NCBI GenBank assembly: GCA_958496175.1
Contig: OY292277.1
Coordinates: forward strand, 44,093,050-44,157,049
Direction of reading: 5' to 3'
Source: Sisyra terminalis
Taxonomy: Eukaryota; Arthropoda; Insecta; Neuroptera; Sisyridae
Length of the DNA stretch: 64,000 bases
Every line of letters starts with the position of its first letter. Positions within the stretch are counted from its first letter, which is position 1. The translations under genes were made by a program, and so were the position numbers. A model generated the notes under the pieces. The model saw only the letters and a list, made by a program, of their open reading frames with translations. It had not been told where the DNA came from and ran no database searches. This document shows positions 12,090 to 24,737 of this stretch, in pieces.

Positions 12090-13530
12090 AAAATATGGAC
12101 ACAACCAATTTATCGGCATTATCCTAATGTATACATGAAAAAGAAGCACTTTTACCACTTTTTTCGATCATAGTGCGAAAAAATGCACACTTACGTTTTA
12201 GTCCTATAGAATTGGGATTGTGTAAAATGGAAGCAAATGTTTTTGGATAAATTGAAATTTCCAAAATAACATGATGCACCAATTCAGATCACAAATTTTC
12301 CCTTCTGGAAGGTCAAAATCACCTGATAGATTAATAATGTAAGAATTTTTTTTTTGGTTCCTGAGTCCCAGACAATCATTCGTCAAACCACCGATTATTT
12401 GCGAATTTATGACCACAGTGTGCATCGAATGGTAGTTAATTTTCTTTGCCACTTTTTGGAGATACTTCTCCAAAAGTTTCAAATATCGTTCGTATATTTT
12501 GTCGAATATTTAATAAAATATTTTTAAGTGAAATATGGTTGATTTTTCCACTGAAAACTCAGCGAATATGAAAACCTTATCTTAAATGACCCAGTTAAGC
12601 GATAAGTCCATAAGAAATCGATTGACCCAAATCGAGAAAATATTGTAGCAATAAAAATGATTAATAGTTCATATAGTTATAATAAATGCAGCAACGAATC
12701 AATTCACCGGTTAATTAATCGAAAACGAAAACTTTCATTCTTTTTTTCAACAATTTCCTGATAGAAAAGGAATTCCAGATGTGTCGATAGTATTGAGCAG
12801 TGGCGGCTCGAAATACAATTTCCCTTCGCTGCTAAAACAAATATATTAATTTTAATATTAATCGAAACAATAAAATCCCGACTAACTTCATGAGAACATG
12901 AGAATATGTCCACGAGAAACAATCAATTTGAAAATTCCAACATTTCCATAACAATGCAACATACAAATACCAAGAATGAGGCAGCGTTTAGCTAGCGGAC
13001 CGTGCGAAAAAGTGAAATTTCCTCCAAATTGTCATCTTGCTTCGTTTTCTTCGCTGGAATTTTTCCAGCAAATTATATGCATTTGCTTTTCATTCATCGG
13101 CTTTTCTCGTGTACATGCCGGGCAACTTGCAAGTCATTGACCACATTTTAAACATAGGCTGGTAATTATTTAATTTTTTTTTTTCACGAAACAATAAATG
13201 AAATTTCCAAATTTTAATAGTGAGGATTTATTCAAAATGTTGAACAATGAGCAAATGCTTTTCCTTTGCTACTTTCATTCTGAATTTCCCGTCGTACGGG
13301 ATGTGGCAATTATAATCAATTATGTTAAGAGAAAATTATATGAGAACTATATGACCGTTTTTCTGTCCGTTTATTGTTTGGTTTTTTCGACGTATTTTGT
13401 AATTTCATTCATTTCTAAATGCGAGTGAAAGAAATTTCGCCAACAATCACTAAAATCAAGTTTTAAGAAAAATTAGTTTTCATTATTTCAACATGAAGAT
13501 ACATATTTGCTTTAAAATAATTCCCTATAT
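12090..13530. other. Noncoding DNA, two unrecognised open frames
   Basis: The minus frame at 12204-12482 (92 codons) and the plus frame at 13198-13428 (76 codons) match nothing I know. The stretch 12960-13160 is somewhat richer in GC and non-repetitive and could be a conserved noncoding segment. Confidence 0.4.
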
Positions 13531-13535
13531 TAACT

Positions 13536-13735
13536 TTAAATTTTAGCCATCATTCTGGCAAATTTGTAGACACCATACCAAAGAAATAGAACATCTTTCA
13601 AGCAAAATAAGTAATCATTTGTAGGAATCAAATCAGGGGAGTAAGCTGCATGCGAAAGTATTTCCAAATTAAATGCTTTAATAATATCCTTCACTCGTTT
13701 TTTTGTGTGACCAGGGGAATTACTAAGCAGCGAGA
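13536..13735 (-). pseudogene. mariner transposase fragment
   Basis: The minus frame reads GHTKKRVKDIIKAFNLEILS, then HAAYSPDLIPTNDYLF. This is the segment around the catalytic aspartates of mariner transposases, normally DNA-P-H------L---EVL-HPPYSPDLaPsDyhLF. Here the expected D of the DN pair is changed (SNSPGHT) and one residue is inserted after the PT. Both breaks and the lack of flanking domains show it is dead. The fragment stops at the left end of the foldback element that starts near 13741. Confidence 0.85.
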
Positions 13736-13740
13736 ACACT

Positions 13741-14674
13741 TAAGGGGTTACATGGGATTCATGGCTTTAAAAATATTTATTTTTTATTGTCTTGTGGATT
13801 TCTACAACATTTCTAGAATCTCGCCCAAAATTTTCAAGTTGATCTAAGTAATAGTTTCAAAGATCCAGCCTTCTGCAGTTGCTCATCTATTGTTGCGTTT
13901 TTCTCGAACCAGTGTTTTCAAAGTCGGTTGTCAATATTTCTCGAACACTACTCAACCGATTTTGATGAAATTTTTCACGGGTTTTCAAGATATAGTTCAC
14001 AAGAACTTGAATGAAGATTCTTTTTTCAATTATGACTATTGAAAAAAATGTAAATTTTTTAGTAAGTTTTCATCGAAATTTGCATTTTTTCTTACGTCCA
14101 AGTTCTAGTTTATGGTCTTAAGCAGCCCATTCACGCTCCGACTTGCAGTCCAACTAGTCGAACTACTAGTTGGATCTTCTAGTTGAGTCGCTTAAATGAT
14201 CCGACTAGTCCGACTTGACATCCAACTTCCAACAACACCATTCATGGTCCAATTTTAGATCCAACTTCGAAAGTCGGACCACAAGTTGGACTGCAAGTCG
14301 GAACGTGAATGGCCTGCTTAAGACCATAAACTAGAACTTGGACGTAAAAAAAAATGCAAAAATTTACATTTTTTTAATAGTCATAATTGAAAAAAGAATC
14401 TTAATTCAAGTTCTTGTGAAATATATCTTGAAAACCCGTGAAAAATATTATCAAAATCGGTTGAGTAGTTCTCGAAAAATATTGACAACTGACTTTGAAA
14501 ACAAAGTTTCGAGAAAAACGCAACAATAGACGAGCAGCTGCACAAGGCTGAATCTCCGAAACTATTACTTGGATTAACTTGGAAATTTTGCACTATATTC
14601 TAGAAAAGTTGTAGAAATCCATAAGACAATAAAAAATAAATTTTTTGAAGCCGTGAAACTCATTTAACCCATGT
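13741..14674. repeat. ~930-bp foldback element carrying a nested TTAA MITE
   Basis: The outer arms are inverted repeats: for example tcaaagtcggttgtcaatat at 13918 pairs with a complementary stretch near 14490, and a ttacatggg-type terminus lies at each end. The centre of the outer palindrome, tttatggtct/agaccataaa around TTAA, is split by the 196-bp MITE at 14122-14317. The open frames at 14338-14593 are shadows of the arms. Confidence 0.78.
14122..14317. mobile_element. TTAA-flanked MITE, copy 1
   Basis: The ends are gcagcccattcacgctccga and its near-complement, flanked by TTAA at 14118-14121 and 14318-14321. The interior holds many copies of ccaact/agttgg. Related copies lie at 42005-42307 and 45001-45192. 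TTAA duplication is known for piggyBac and some other superfamilies, but the ends do not identify one. Confidence 0.78.
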
Positions 14675-14679
14675 AATTA

Positions 14680-17560
14680 AAACTGATGAAGTCGTACGAA
14701 ATTTACATTTCTGAAAATGGAAATTTTTGTCAAATATTAAATTTAAAAAAAATCCTCAATAAATGGTTTAGTCAATCCTCTCTTGGTAGCCCCTACATAC
14801 CACTAATTGGTAAATTTGGTTTCATACTAACACCTCTAGTAAACGAGGAAAATTTCGAGGCATTTGATTTGAATATTCAAAATGTAATTCCCCTGGAAAA
14901 GAATATAAATTCACTATAAACCATTTTCTTTTAGCTTTTTGGTTCATATCTTTGTAATTTCCCTCCATTCTTCCCCTATCTACTTTGGTTAACTATCTTT
15001 CTATTATTTCACTTGTTTTTCACGTATTTCCTTAAAGTTTTCAGTATTATCGTAAAGTTTTTCTCTTACAAAGATTAAAGAACTAATAATTTCAAAATTT
15101 ACTAATAAAACTCTAAGTAATAAGTAGCTATTATTGTTTTAATTTAATGAAACCGAAAGTATTTTTTTTGGGTTAACATTGCATTAGATATGAGAAAGTA
15201 AATAAAATGAACAGAAAAAAATATTATTTAAATGGTTCTTTCTATAGTTAGTAAACAATTAATAAGATTCCCTTATCTTCGCGAATTTAACTTTCATTTT
15301 CAATTTCAAAGTTTTTATTTTAGCTTAATCGATTTCCCGACTTCTTCAGGTACTATAATAATTCTTAATAACACCAATTTAAATGTCAGTTATTAATGAT
15401 GTTATCCTGGTTATTACAATTATAAAAATTTTTACAACTATTTTCCTATAAGTACAAAAAATTCTTTTGGGTTATAGTTGACCAGTGCTGCTTTTTGAAA
15501 ATTTAAACTCAAGATTCATTCCTTTGAAATAATAGTACCACTTTTAAAACATGGTTCTTTCATGCCACCTTTCCCCTATGTATTATGTAGGAAATCAAAA
15601 ACGCATTTGATTAGAATTTTCAATTTATCGCTTGAAAACAATTTGAAATATAAAAGATTTTTTTTAATACCTATAAAATTATTTTTTTTCACTCTCAATG
15701 GTTTATTAAACACGTAACTACTGAAAAGTCATTCGATATTCTATATTTTTTATATTAAAGCCGAACAAATAGGAAAAACCACTAAGAAATATCAACTAAA
15801 GTTTCAGCTGTAATCACATCGCATTGTAGGCCGATTAGACCTATTATTATTCGCGTTACAAGAGACAAAATCCACACACCCATTGAAAGTATATCAGAAA
15901 AAAAAAATTAAGTAAACATTAAAAAACAACTACAAACCTATGCTAATTAGCCATAATACAATACCACTGTACACATTCCTACCTCACCATTGAGTGCTTA
16001 TCTCCAAAAATAGTTCCTCCAAAAGTAATCACTTCAAAAAACAATACAACTCTCCACAATAAACTGCTCAATTAACCAGCAATTTGAATAGATGATCGCC
16101 CCAACAATTGGTCATTAATTAGTGAATTATTCATAATATTGCTGAATAATTTTCGATAATTAGCGTGGTCGTTAGCGCCATTATTTTGCATATAACGAGA
16201 CTGAGAATCAGTTGGGCGAGGTGTGGATTTTTTTTTTATTTTATTATTTTTTATTTTGATACTATCTCTAAACTGGGCGAAGAAAGCACTCCAGTGCCAA
16301 GCGACGCTGTAGCGTTGCATATTTTTCACCACAGAAAAATGTGTTTTTTAGGAGGAAATTTGGGCAAATGATTAAAAGCTGGTGAAAAGGAATTGTGGTC
16401 GAATGTTTCGTTATCTTGCAATATATGAATGGAACGATTTAAATAATCGAAAACGTGTGGCGTGGGCTTTTAATCAGAAAGCCCACAACGATCGATTTAC
16501 ATAAATGAGCGATTTGATATATCGGTTCGATTAGTTTTATAAATATAATTAAAACGATCGAAGGCTGAAGTCTTTCAAATTGGAGCAAAATTACCTTTAT
16601 GCAATACAGAAATAATTTATTCTTATTTTCTCTTTCATAAATTGGAAAATCAATCAAATTAAGGAATTCAATGCAAATCATTGGTAGTACAGTTTGAGAA
16701 ATACTGGTTTGGAGTATTTCATTGATTTATGCGTTTTTTTTTAAATTGGTACTGTTTTACTATTCACGTCGCATCTTCAGGGCCTGAAGATGCGACCTGG
16801 AGAGGTTGGCGACATTATCCATTAAATTACACGACTTTGGATCCAAAACCCAAAAAAAAATTTCTATAAAATTGTAGTTGGATCCTTAGAATAGTTTTTC
16901 GTTTAAAGCACCTTTTGGATCATTGCATATTTTAATGATTTTCGTGCTAAACAAAAAATGTAATTGAGCGGTCCATGAAGAATATATTTAATTATGAATC
17001 ACAAAGTATAAAATTTTTTTCTAGGAAATAAATAAAAATCTACCAATAAATGAAAAATATTTTTTATGTGCAACAATTGTATGGGGGGTAAGAAAGGGAC
17101 GATAAAGGTCTGTTTTGGGTTAGAAGAAGATCTTACACTGTTTTCGCGAACAATGCCTAGTCGTCAGCGTATTTGATGATTTGAATAATTTGTTCACCAA
17201 TTAATTTTTCGTTTATTTTGAATTTCATATTAACCTTTCCATTAAAACCTCTTAACTATTCAACGGTGGGATGCACCATTTTGAAAGACTGGAGACTTAA
17301 AGATTAAAGGATAACAAATTTTGGAACTAAAATAGTCGAAAAATACATAGTACGCCAGATTTTGGAATTTGTACAGCTACAAATTGGTAGCATAAGGGAC
17401 CCAAGAATCACATAAAGTCTTGAGATTGCAGTTTTGAGGCTCGATTATCCGCATCCTGTATAACTCAAATAAGTTAAAAAACAGTCTATTATGAATGGAA
17501 TAATTTGTTTAAATGCAGAATCGGTTCGAAATTTCTGTATTAATAAAAGATATAAGTTAC
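14680..17560. other. Noncoding DNA with short hammerhead-like debris
   Basis: At 15336-15352 the minus strand contains CTGAAGAAGTCGGGAAATCG-like debris of the motif seen at 29342. At 16774-16798 there is a 25-base perfect palindrome (12-bp arms) built around cttcaggg/cctgaag. The region 16040-16500 is less AT-rich, but its frames (16072-16332, 16165-16371) are unrecognised. Confidence 0.4.
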
Positions 17561-17564
17561 TCGG

Positions 17565-17700
17565 GTGGTTTGGTAGGTGTTGGCTTTGAATTTCGAACTG
17601 AGCAAATTTTTGGTACTTCTCGATTTACGGATTTTTGGTAACTCTAGAGTTGCTAAAGACCTTGATATTTATAAAGCAACGGTATGTTACAGTAAAAAAA
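17565..17700 (+). repeat. tRNA-derived SINE copy (degraded head)
   Basis: It shares with the copy at 52115 the block cttctcgatttacggatttt, then ctagagttgctaaagacctt and the tail toward gcaacggta. The A-box end is poorly preserved. It directly precedes the tandem array at 17740. Confidence 0.65.
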
Positions 17701-17739
17701 GCTTTAGTAATCTTTGACATATTATTTGAATTTTTACTA

Positions 17740-19200
17740 TTGGAAGAACTAGTTCCTGTCCTTTTTGGACTAAAATTATTTGAAAGTTAAGGGGAATTCC
17801 TGCTTTATATTTAGCCGAATATTTATCAATTCTGGTTTGAAATGATTGAGAGACTTTTAAAAATTAAAGTTATTGTTAAGTTTATCCAAAATTGAGTAAA
17901 TTTCTGAAAATAAGCAATTCATAGCTTATTTCTTAGTTCATCTTTTAAAGTGAAAAACATTAGAAAAATATAATTAGATTATCGTTAAATTATAGTATGA
18001 AAGTAAAGAAAAAATTTCGAAAATATATTCTTCTCGGCAGAGATCAAATTATTATTTGAACTTTCTATAATTGGAATTTGGATGGAAATTAATGATCAAT
18101 TAATGTATGTCCTTTCGTTGCTATTGGACTCAAATTATTTGAAAGTTAAGGGGGATTCCTACTTTATATTTAGCCTGAATATTTATGAGTTTTGATTTGA
18201 AATGATTGAGAGACTTTTAAAAATTAAATTTATTTTCCAAAATTGAGTAAATTTCTGAAATATGCATTTCATAGCTTATTCCTTAATTCATCTTTTGAAG
18301 TGATAAACATTAGAAAAACATAATTTGTTTATCATCAAGTAATACTATGTAAATAAGGGAACATTTTCGAAAATATATTCTGCTCGGGAGAGATCAAATT
18401 TTTATTCGGACTATAAATTATTGGAATTTGTAAGGAAATTAAAGATCAATTAATGTACATCCTTTCTTTGTTTTGGAACTAAAATTATTTGAAAGTTTAA
18501 GGGAGATTCCTGCCTTATACTTAACCGAATATTTATAATTTTTGATTTGAAATGATTGAGGGACTTTTAAAAATTAAATTTATTTTCCAAAATTGAATAA
18601 ATTTCTGAAAATTAGTTTTTTTTAGCTTACTACTTAATTTATCTTTTGAGGTGAAAAACGTAAAAAAAAACACAATTGGTTTATCGTTAAGTTATAGTAT
18701 GTAAAAAAAGAAAAAAATTTCGAAAATATATTCTTCTTGGCAGAGATCAAATTAATATTGGAACTTTACATAATTGGAATTTGTGTGGAAATTAATGATC
18801 AATTAATGCATATCCTTTCTTTGTTATTATACTTAAATTATTTGAACGTTTAACGGGGATTCCTGCATAATATTTAACCAAATATTTATAAGTTTTGATT
18901 TGAAATTGAGTAAATTTCTGAAAATAAGAAATTCAAAGCTAATTTCTTAATTTATCTTTTGAAGTCAGAAACATGAGAAAAGTTGGTTTAACGTTAAGTT
19001 ATTGTATATAAATAAAGGAAAATATTCGACAATATATTCGGTTAAAACTTTATTTACTACATTGCATGTAATAATGTTTTAATCGATTATTTTTAATCCT
19101 AGTCTTCTGAATATTTTTATCAATCTATTATAATCGAGGATCTTAAATTTTACAATAATTCGACAATATATTCTTCTCGGCAGAGCTGAAATTACTTCAG
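17740..19200. repeat. Tandem array of a ~350-bp unit, about four copies
   Basis: The anchor aaattatttgaaagttaagg recurs at about 17775, 18132 and 18485, with a diverged form near 18836. A second anchor, ttctcggcagagatcaaatt or variants, recurs at 18031, 18381, 18734 and 19174. The units differ by small indels, and the last one is interrupted. No coding frame runs through the array. Confidence 0.85.
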
Positions 19201-20725
19201 ATTATTGAAGTAAAAATTTTCTCAAAATTTATCCCAAAAATGGAGCTTCATTTTGGAATGATAACCGTCTAGTTTTGGACCCAAATTGTTTCCAGAAGTA
19301 AAATTATTTTTTTTTTTTTGTAAGCTGAAGTCAAAAGTTTTAAAGTTTTAAGATCATTTTTCAGTATGTTTTATTGAGATTTATCAAAAAATGAATCAAT
19401 TATCCAGTACAACCGACAGTCATTTAATAATCACAGAAATTTTAATTTCCATTAATCATATAACGAAAAACTACTTATACACTAATTCTTTAATAAGTAA
19501 AGAAACCTCATGAGCCCATAATTTATTTTATCTCAAATAAGTGCCTTCCAAAATTAAGTTTGACATCTGTTCCTCATTTTCTGCTTAGCTGCCCACCTAA
19601 TGTCAGATTTTTTTTAATTTTTTTTTTACAACGACCGTGACTCAAGTTTCACTCTAATAAGATTATGATTAACACATTATCCAACTATTCTTTTTGTAAA
19701 CAAAAATTCAAGAAACTTAAATTCTTTCAACAATTTTTACGGAGATAGGCAATAAGTGAAATAACTGTAATCGATCAAATTTATTAAGTCATTGAAAATA
19801 TTATCATAATATTTCAATAAAGCTAAACGATTTTGATGCATGATTTGTTCATTTGACGTAATAATAAATTACGCTATAATTCAAAACGAAATTTATAACG
19901 AAATCGCTTTACAAATCGCGGAAGTCGAAGAATAAATCATTGAAAAACGTTACACCGCCACCACCTCATCGTAAAACTATACACCAAAAAAAAAAAAAAA
20001 AATGTTGCTGAGAACCAATTTAAATTTTGAGAGTTCAATCATTATTTCGAATTCAATTGATTTTTATTGAAACATTTTTCTTGTTAAATATGCGAACTTT
20101 CGATTTTAATGTGTTGCTTGTTGGAGATGTTGAAGTGTGGATGGGAGCCGGTGGGGTGTAGGTGATTGTGTATTGAGCCTCTTATAATGACTCATCTTTA
20201 ATGTTGATTTATTTGAAAAGTTTGTAAATGAAAATGAATGAAATGGCAATCTGGGTCAAAGCAGAAGTTTTTGGAAGAATGACTTAATCGCAATGAATGT
20301 GGTGGGTGTGTGCTTATGATACGAATCTTGCATGTTTTCTGCGATTCAATAAAAATATTATGAAATTTTGAAGTACATATTAACATTATACTATTGATTT
20401 CGGGATTGACTACTTCTAAAACTCTTTAGTCCAAGGATACTTGAATGGTTCAGTAACGCTCTTAATGATGACTACTCAATTTCATTGGATCAAGGCAAAT
20501 ACTAAAAAAATCGTTTGTCAACAATTTTATAAAATATCGCAACTACAGGCCCTGGCCATTAGACGCACAAAAGACTTTGTATAAGACCAGAAGTAAGAGC
20601 TATTTTATTTTGGGTCCATACTTTTGATTGGGTATTACCAACTAGCATGACCAAAAATCATATTTACCAAAAAAAAATTTTTAACTATCAAATTAATTAA
20701 ACATCTTCTGAATTATGGCGAGCTG
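19200..20725. other. Noncoding DNA
   Basis: Long A runs (19987-20001) and a moderately GC-richer unique stretch at 19900-20330. No recognised gene; the minus frame at 20198-20386 has no family signature. Confidence 0.45.
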
Positions 20726-20731
20726 AATTGT

Positions 20732-20853
20732 TTAATATTTAATCAAAAGCCCGATTACTGATATTTAAGTTTCCATTCTGCGCAGTATGCTGTCTATGTA
20801 GGACAATACCATTTGCTGGATTTCTGGATAATGATTCCATAAGTGAATATTCT
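20732..20853 (-). pseudogene. Tc1-like transposase C-terminus remnant
   Basis: The minus strand reads PEIQQMVLSYIDSILRRMET, a stop, then ISVIGLLIKY and a stop. The spacing from S-I-L-R-R to K-Y-stop is 19 residues, the same as in the Tc1 tail consensus (SMPRR-----I---G--TKY-stop). Only this tail is visible. I rate the match as likely but short. Confidence 0.45.
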
Positions 20854-21297
20854 TTCTGAGGACTATTTTTCTGTTGTGATCACTTCTTTATCTTCTTTTT
20901 TCTTCAGTAATTCCCACATATATTCAATATGTTTCAAATCAAAGCTATTATTCTAAAGTAGGGTAATAGAGAAAATAAACAAGGTTTTACCCTTACCCAG
21001 AAAATATATTTCTTAAAAATCAATACAACTTTTTATAATGTAAAAGTAAACAACATTAAATTTAATTGTAATTTAATTTAATTTAATAATTTGTATAAAA
21101 TCTTAAGGGCGGCAAATAATACGGCCAAGGATTGTAAGTCTTGTCTCTTATGTTTAAAAGTCCTTTAAAAGTCTTTTTATAAAATTGATTCCTCAATAAT
21201 AATTCCTCTTCTTTTATACTAAATTCAATATTTTCGATAGATTTTTTTAACAACTTTGTTAATGAATTTAGTATATAAATTGGTTCTATGATATTTA

Positions 21298-21905
21298 ATC
21301 CCCCGACAAGATATCTCTAAGATAAAAAATCCAGAGACAAAATATCCCAACAACGGAACATTTCACTAGAATAAAATAAAAACACAGCAATTTCAGAGAA
21401 TTTATTGAATAAATGCTAACATATTAAAATATAAATATATCGGAACAAAATATCCCTAATAAATTATTTTTTTCATCAAATATTCTTAATATTATTAGTC
21501 TTTCGTACAGTTTAAATATTAAATTCGCGGAAGTTCCAAAAGACCGTGTATCTTAAAAAAAATATTATTATAGGATTTTTTAAAGTTTTTATATTCTTAA
21601 TTTTATTCCGGAAAATTATTTCTTTCCTTACGATATTTGAGTGAAAAAAAAATATTTGATGGATTTTTTATGATTTATTCATCATTAAAGTAATTCTTAT
21701 CATCAATATTCGAATTATTTTTATTTTTTCGCATTATTCTTCTTTTAAATTTGCGGAAAAGATAAAGTGGTGAAAATAAGAAACTGTGAAGGAAACGATT
21801 ATATTTGGGTTTTTTTTTTAGAAAAAAATAGTAATTATATGGATCAATTTCCGAAGATATTTTATGCGAGGATCTTTTGTCTTAGGATATTTTGTCAGGG
21901 GACCA
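21298..21905. mobile_element. ~600-bp element with terminal inverted repeats
   Basis: The left end tcccccgacaagatatctct and the right end, read inverted, gtcccctgacaaaatatcct are related for about 35 bases. I see no clear target duplication and no coding capacity. Confidence 0.6.
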
Positions 21906-22207
21906 AAACGATATAGTTGTGTTTAACATCTCATCTATGTTATTTTAATATTGTTTGGAAGTTTGATGAGAATTTGGAACAGTATTTTATAAACCGGAAA
22001 TAATTTATAAACCCTTCACAGCGCCCGGTATTCTAGGGAGATTAATAACTTCAGTAGTTAAGTTCAGGGTGGTTAAGTTCATCTATATTAGATAGTACAT
22101 TTTATATTCCCATCTTTCATGGTATTTTTCACTGCCGATTTTATGAAGCCAAACACCAGCTATAGGTATGTGAATGTTGTTCTAGAATTCTGGGCAAAAG
22201 TGTCTAC

Positions 22208-22270
22208 CCCAGAGGCGTAGCTACGGGGAAGCGACCCTTTCGGACCTTTGGATTCAGGAAGCCCCTTATA
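22208..22270. mobile_element. Solo hAT-type MITE end
   Basis: The sequence ccagaggcgtagctacgggg resembles the terminus of the hAT MITE at 49907 (cagtggcgtagctagg). I find no matching second end. Confidence 0.4.
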
Positions 22271-23985
22271 ATTCCCTACTATATTTGCGGAGTTTATATT
22301 TGTAGTTTTATATACTAAATAATTATCACACACAGTAGAAGTAAACTAAAAGTAGTATATATTTTTGTTGACAAAATTATATCGGATATATTTCTTGTTA
22401 ATTACATCAAATTAGCATCAAATTCAAAATTAAACTTAACAATATTTATAAATATCTTTTTGCAATTTTATTTCAATGGAGGATTTTTCTGCCAAAGGAA
22501 TCAAAGTTCAATTTTTTGCTGTGGAGGATAAAGAAACAAATCAATTAAACACGAATACTCTAATTGATAATTTTGCTACCGGAAAATCTAGACGAAAAAT
22601 CACTAATGCCTTGCATATATGTTGGATTCAGTATATCTATTTCAGTCTTTACTCTGATGTATAAAACAATTTTCCTTTATATAAAGTGTTAATAAAGAAA
22701 ATATACCATACATTAGTAGGACACCGATAGTTTGAATTTGGTTATGGACCTAAAAAATCTACTTACCCCACTGGTTTACCCGTTTATTACTATTTATACC
22801 CTTGCCACCTGGCATCCACCTAAGGTTAGTCTTCCAAAGACTAGATAACCCCAAACTATACCATTTTTTGGTTAGAGATAATTTTTTCCAACGTTCCCAT
22901 TTTTAGACCGAAAATTCGTTGAAAACCTTCGAAATCCTCATGTAACGACCTTTAACTTTAAACCAAATTTTTTTCAATTTTTTTATTTTTGGTCGACCAA
23001 TAAATTAGCCATAACCAGCCCACATTAGCAACAACTTAATTTATGGCTTTTGATTTCATTTAATATGTAAAGAGCTATCGTAATAAATACGTAGGATTTT
23101 AGCAAGATGTTTTAACCAAATTAGAATTTATTGCACAATTTTTTCAAACATTTTTTTTTCGTATACATATCAGTCCGCTTCGTGTTAATTGATCCAACCT
23201 TTTCAATATGACACAATATTTACCAAATGTCCTAACAATACAATCGCAAAGCAATAATTTCCCATCAAAAACTATTAAATTTTATTTTGATGGAATTTTT
23301 CCAAAAAAAAAGAAAGAAATGCTTACGGCAATGTTGATGGTTGGCGCCACTTGTAATTAACAATTTATCTGTCGTTTTATAATTTTTGTGTTTTGATTAA
23401 ATAATTGTTTGGTCGAGTGAAAATATCATTATTAAATTGGTTAATGAAACTGTCTGAAAAATGAAAATTGATGCGTTTATTCAACTAGTAGTTAAATGAA
23501 TCATAATTACAGTAGAACCTCAGTAAGTAAAAGTTAGTTAGGTAGTCCATATGGCAGGACACTCCAAAAGATTTTTGATAAAAAAAATATAAGTTACTTG
23601 TATAGAAAATTAGTTGATTATTAACCTTTCTTCTACGGTGTTTAAAATAAAACGTATGATGGGAACAGTGATATGTATTTACTACATCATTTGAAAACAA
23701 TATTTAAAATTCTTCGGAAAATGTACTGTGTGGGATGCATTCTACTTTTTGTTATCCTTATGATATAATTCTAAGTATAAATGTTTTAAGGAGAGATACC
23801 TTAAGTATAAACTCTCTGTATCTTATATTTATAGAGGTATTTCAATTATTAAAGATAGTATGTACTAAGTACAAACTTAAAGGCACATGAGGGTAAATCA
23901 ATAATACAAAGATTGGAAAAAAGAATCATGATATGAAGCTGTGGATTGCGATAAACAATTCAAAAAAATTACATAATTTCATCTC
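22271..23985. other. Noncoding DNA, one unrecognised short frame
   Basis: A 62-codon plus frame at 22476-22664 has good start context (tcaatgg) and charged content but no family I know and no clear splice sites. 23000-23420 is non-repetitive. Nothing else is supported. Confidence 0.4.
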
Positions 23986-24262
23986 TTAACTAAGGATGCA
24001 AACGATACATCGATCAATCGTCGATTTATCGTTCATAAGTATCGATGTTTTAACATCGATGTTGAAGCTCAAGATATCGACGATACATGTTTCTGCATGA
24101 GTGATGTTTTATGAGTGATATTTTATCATAGCGTTTTATCACACATAAACTAATACCTCTTCCAATCACAAGCGTAGATTGATAAGTATTTTATTTATTT
24201 CCGAGTCACAATTAATAAATTAATGTATAATAATATATGTCTTATGACTCAATTTCTTCTTT

Positions 24263-24307
24263 ATTACGACGCGTTTCAACAGTTTTTGGCTGTCACCATC
24301 AGGTAAT
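24263..24307 (-). ncRNA. Hammerhead ribozyme copy, core A9 changed
   Basis: Stem I ATTAC/GTAAT, stem II, GAAACGCGTC and the cleavage UC are as in the intact copy. The core box reads CTGATGG rather than CTGATGA, so cleavage is expected to be weak or absent. Confidence 0.75.
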
Positions 24308-24353
24308 GCTTGAATTATGATGATAATAATTAATATATTAATAATAAGGAATC

Positions 24354-24398
24354 ATTACTTGATGATGACAGCCAAAAACTGTTGAAACGCGTCGTAAT
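24354..24398 (+). ncRNA. Hammerhead ribozyme copy, core C3 changed
   Basis: Stem I, stem II (GACAG/CTGTT), GAAACGCGTC and the UC site at 24392-24393 are present. The core box reads TTGATGA, so the invariant C3 is T. Activity is therefore unlikely. Confidence 0.75.
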
Positions 24399-24737
24399 AA
24401 AGAAGAAATTGAGTCATACGACGTATATTATTATCCATTCATTTACAAGCGTAGATGTGTGGATTACGATCAGTTTATAATATAACGCGTTGGATTATAA
24501 ACTAACGGTAGCCTGGATTAGTTTAGATTGTAATCTAACGACGTTAGATTAAAAACTAACGAAGTTTACATTTTTACGGTATAAAATTCTATTTTTTAAG
24601 AAATATTTTATATAAACGTACTTAAATGATGGAAAAAATCATAAAAAACGATATATCGTTCATAAACTTCGATGTTTTTAACATCGATGTTTCATTTCCA
24701 AAATATCGATGTTTTTATAAGCAATGTTGCATCCCTA

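Larger units (their letters stand above)
24236..24440. repeat. Head-to-head pair of PLE 3' ends
   Basis: Two copies of the PLE terminus face away from each other around a short AT-rich spacer (about 24315-24345). Each has the hammerhead region followed by aagaagaaattgagtcat. The left copy is on the minus strand and the right copy on the plus strand. Together they form a ~200-bp hairpin. Confidence 0.85.
23991..24737. mobile_element. hAT-like non-autonomous element with ATCGATG palindromes
   Basis: The ends taaggatgcaaacg and, inverted, tagggatgcaacattg form short terminal repeats. Near each end stand copies of cgatgttttaacatcgatg. No transposase remains and the target duplication is not clear. 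The element contains the PLE-derived hammerhead pair at 24236-24440. Confidence 0.55.
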
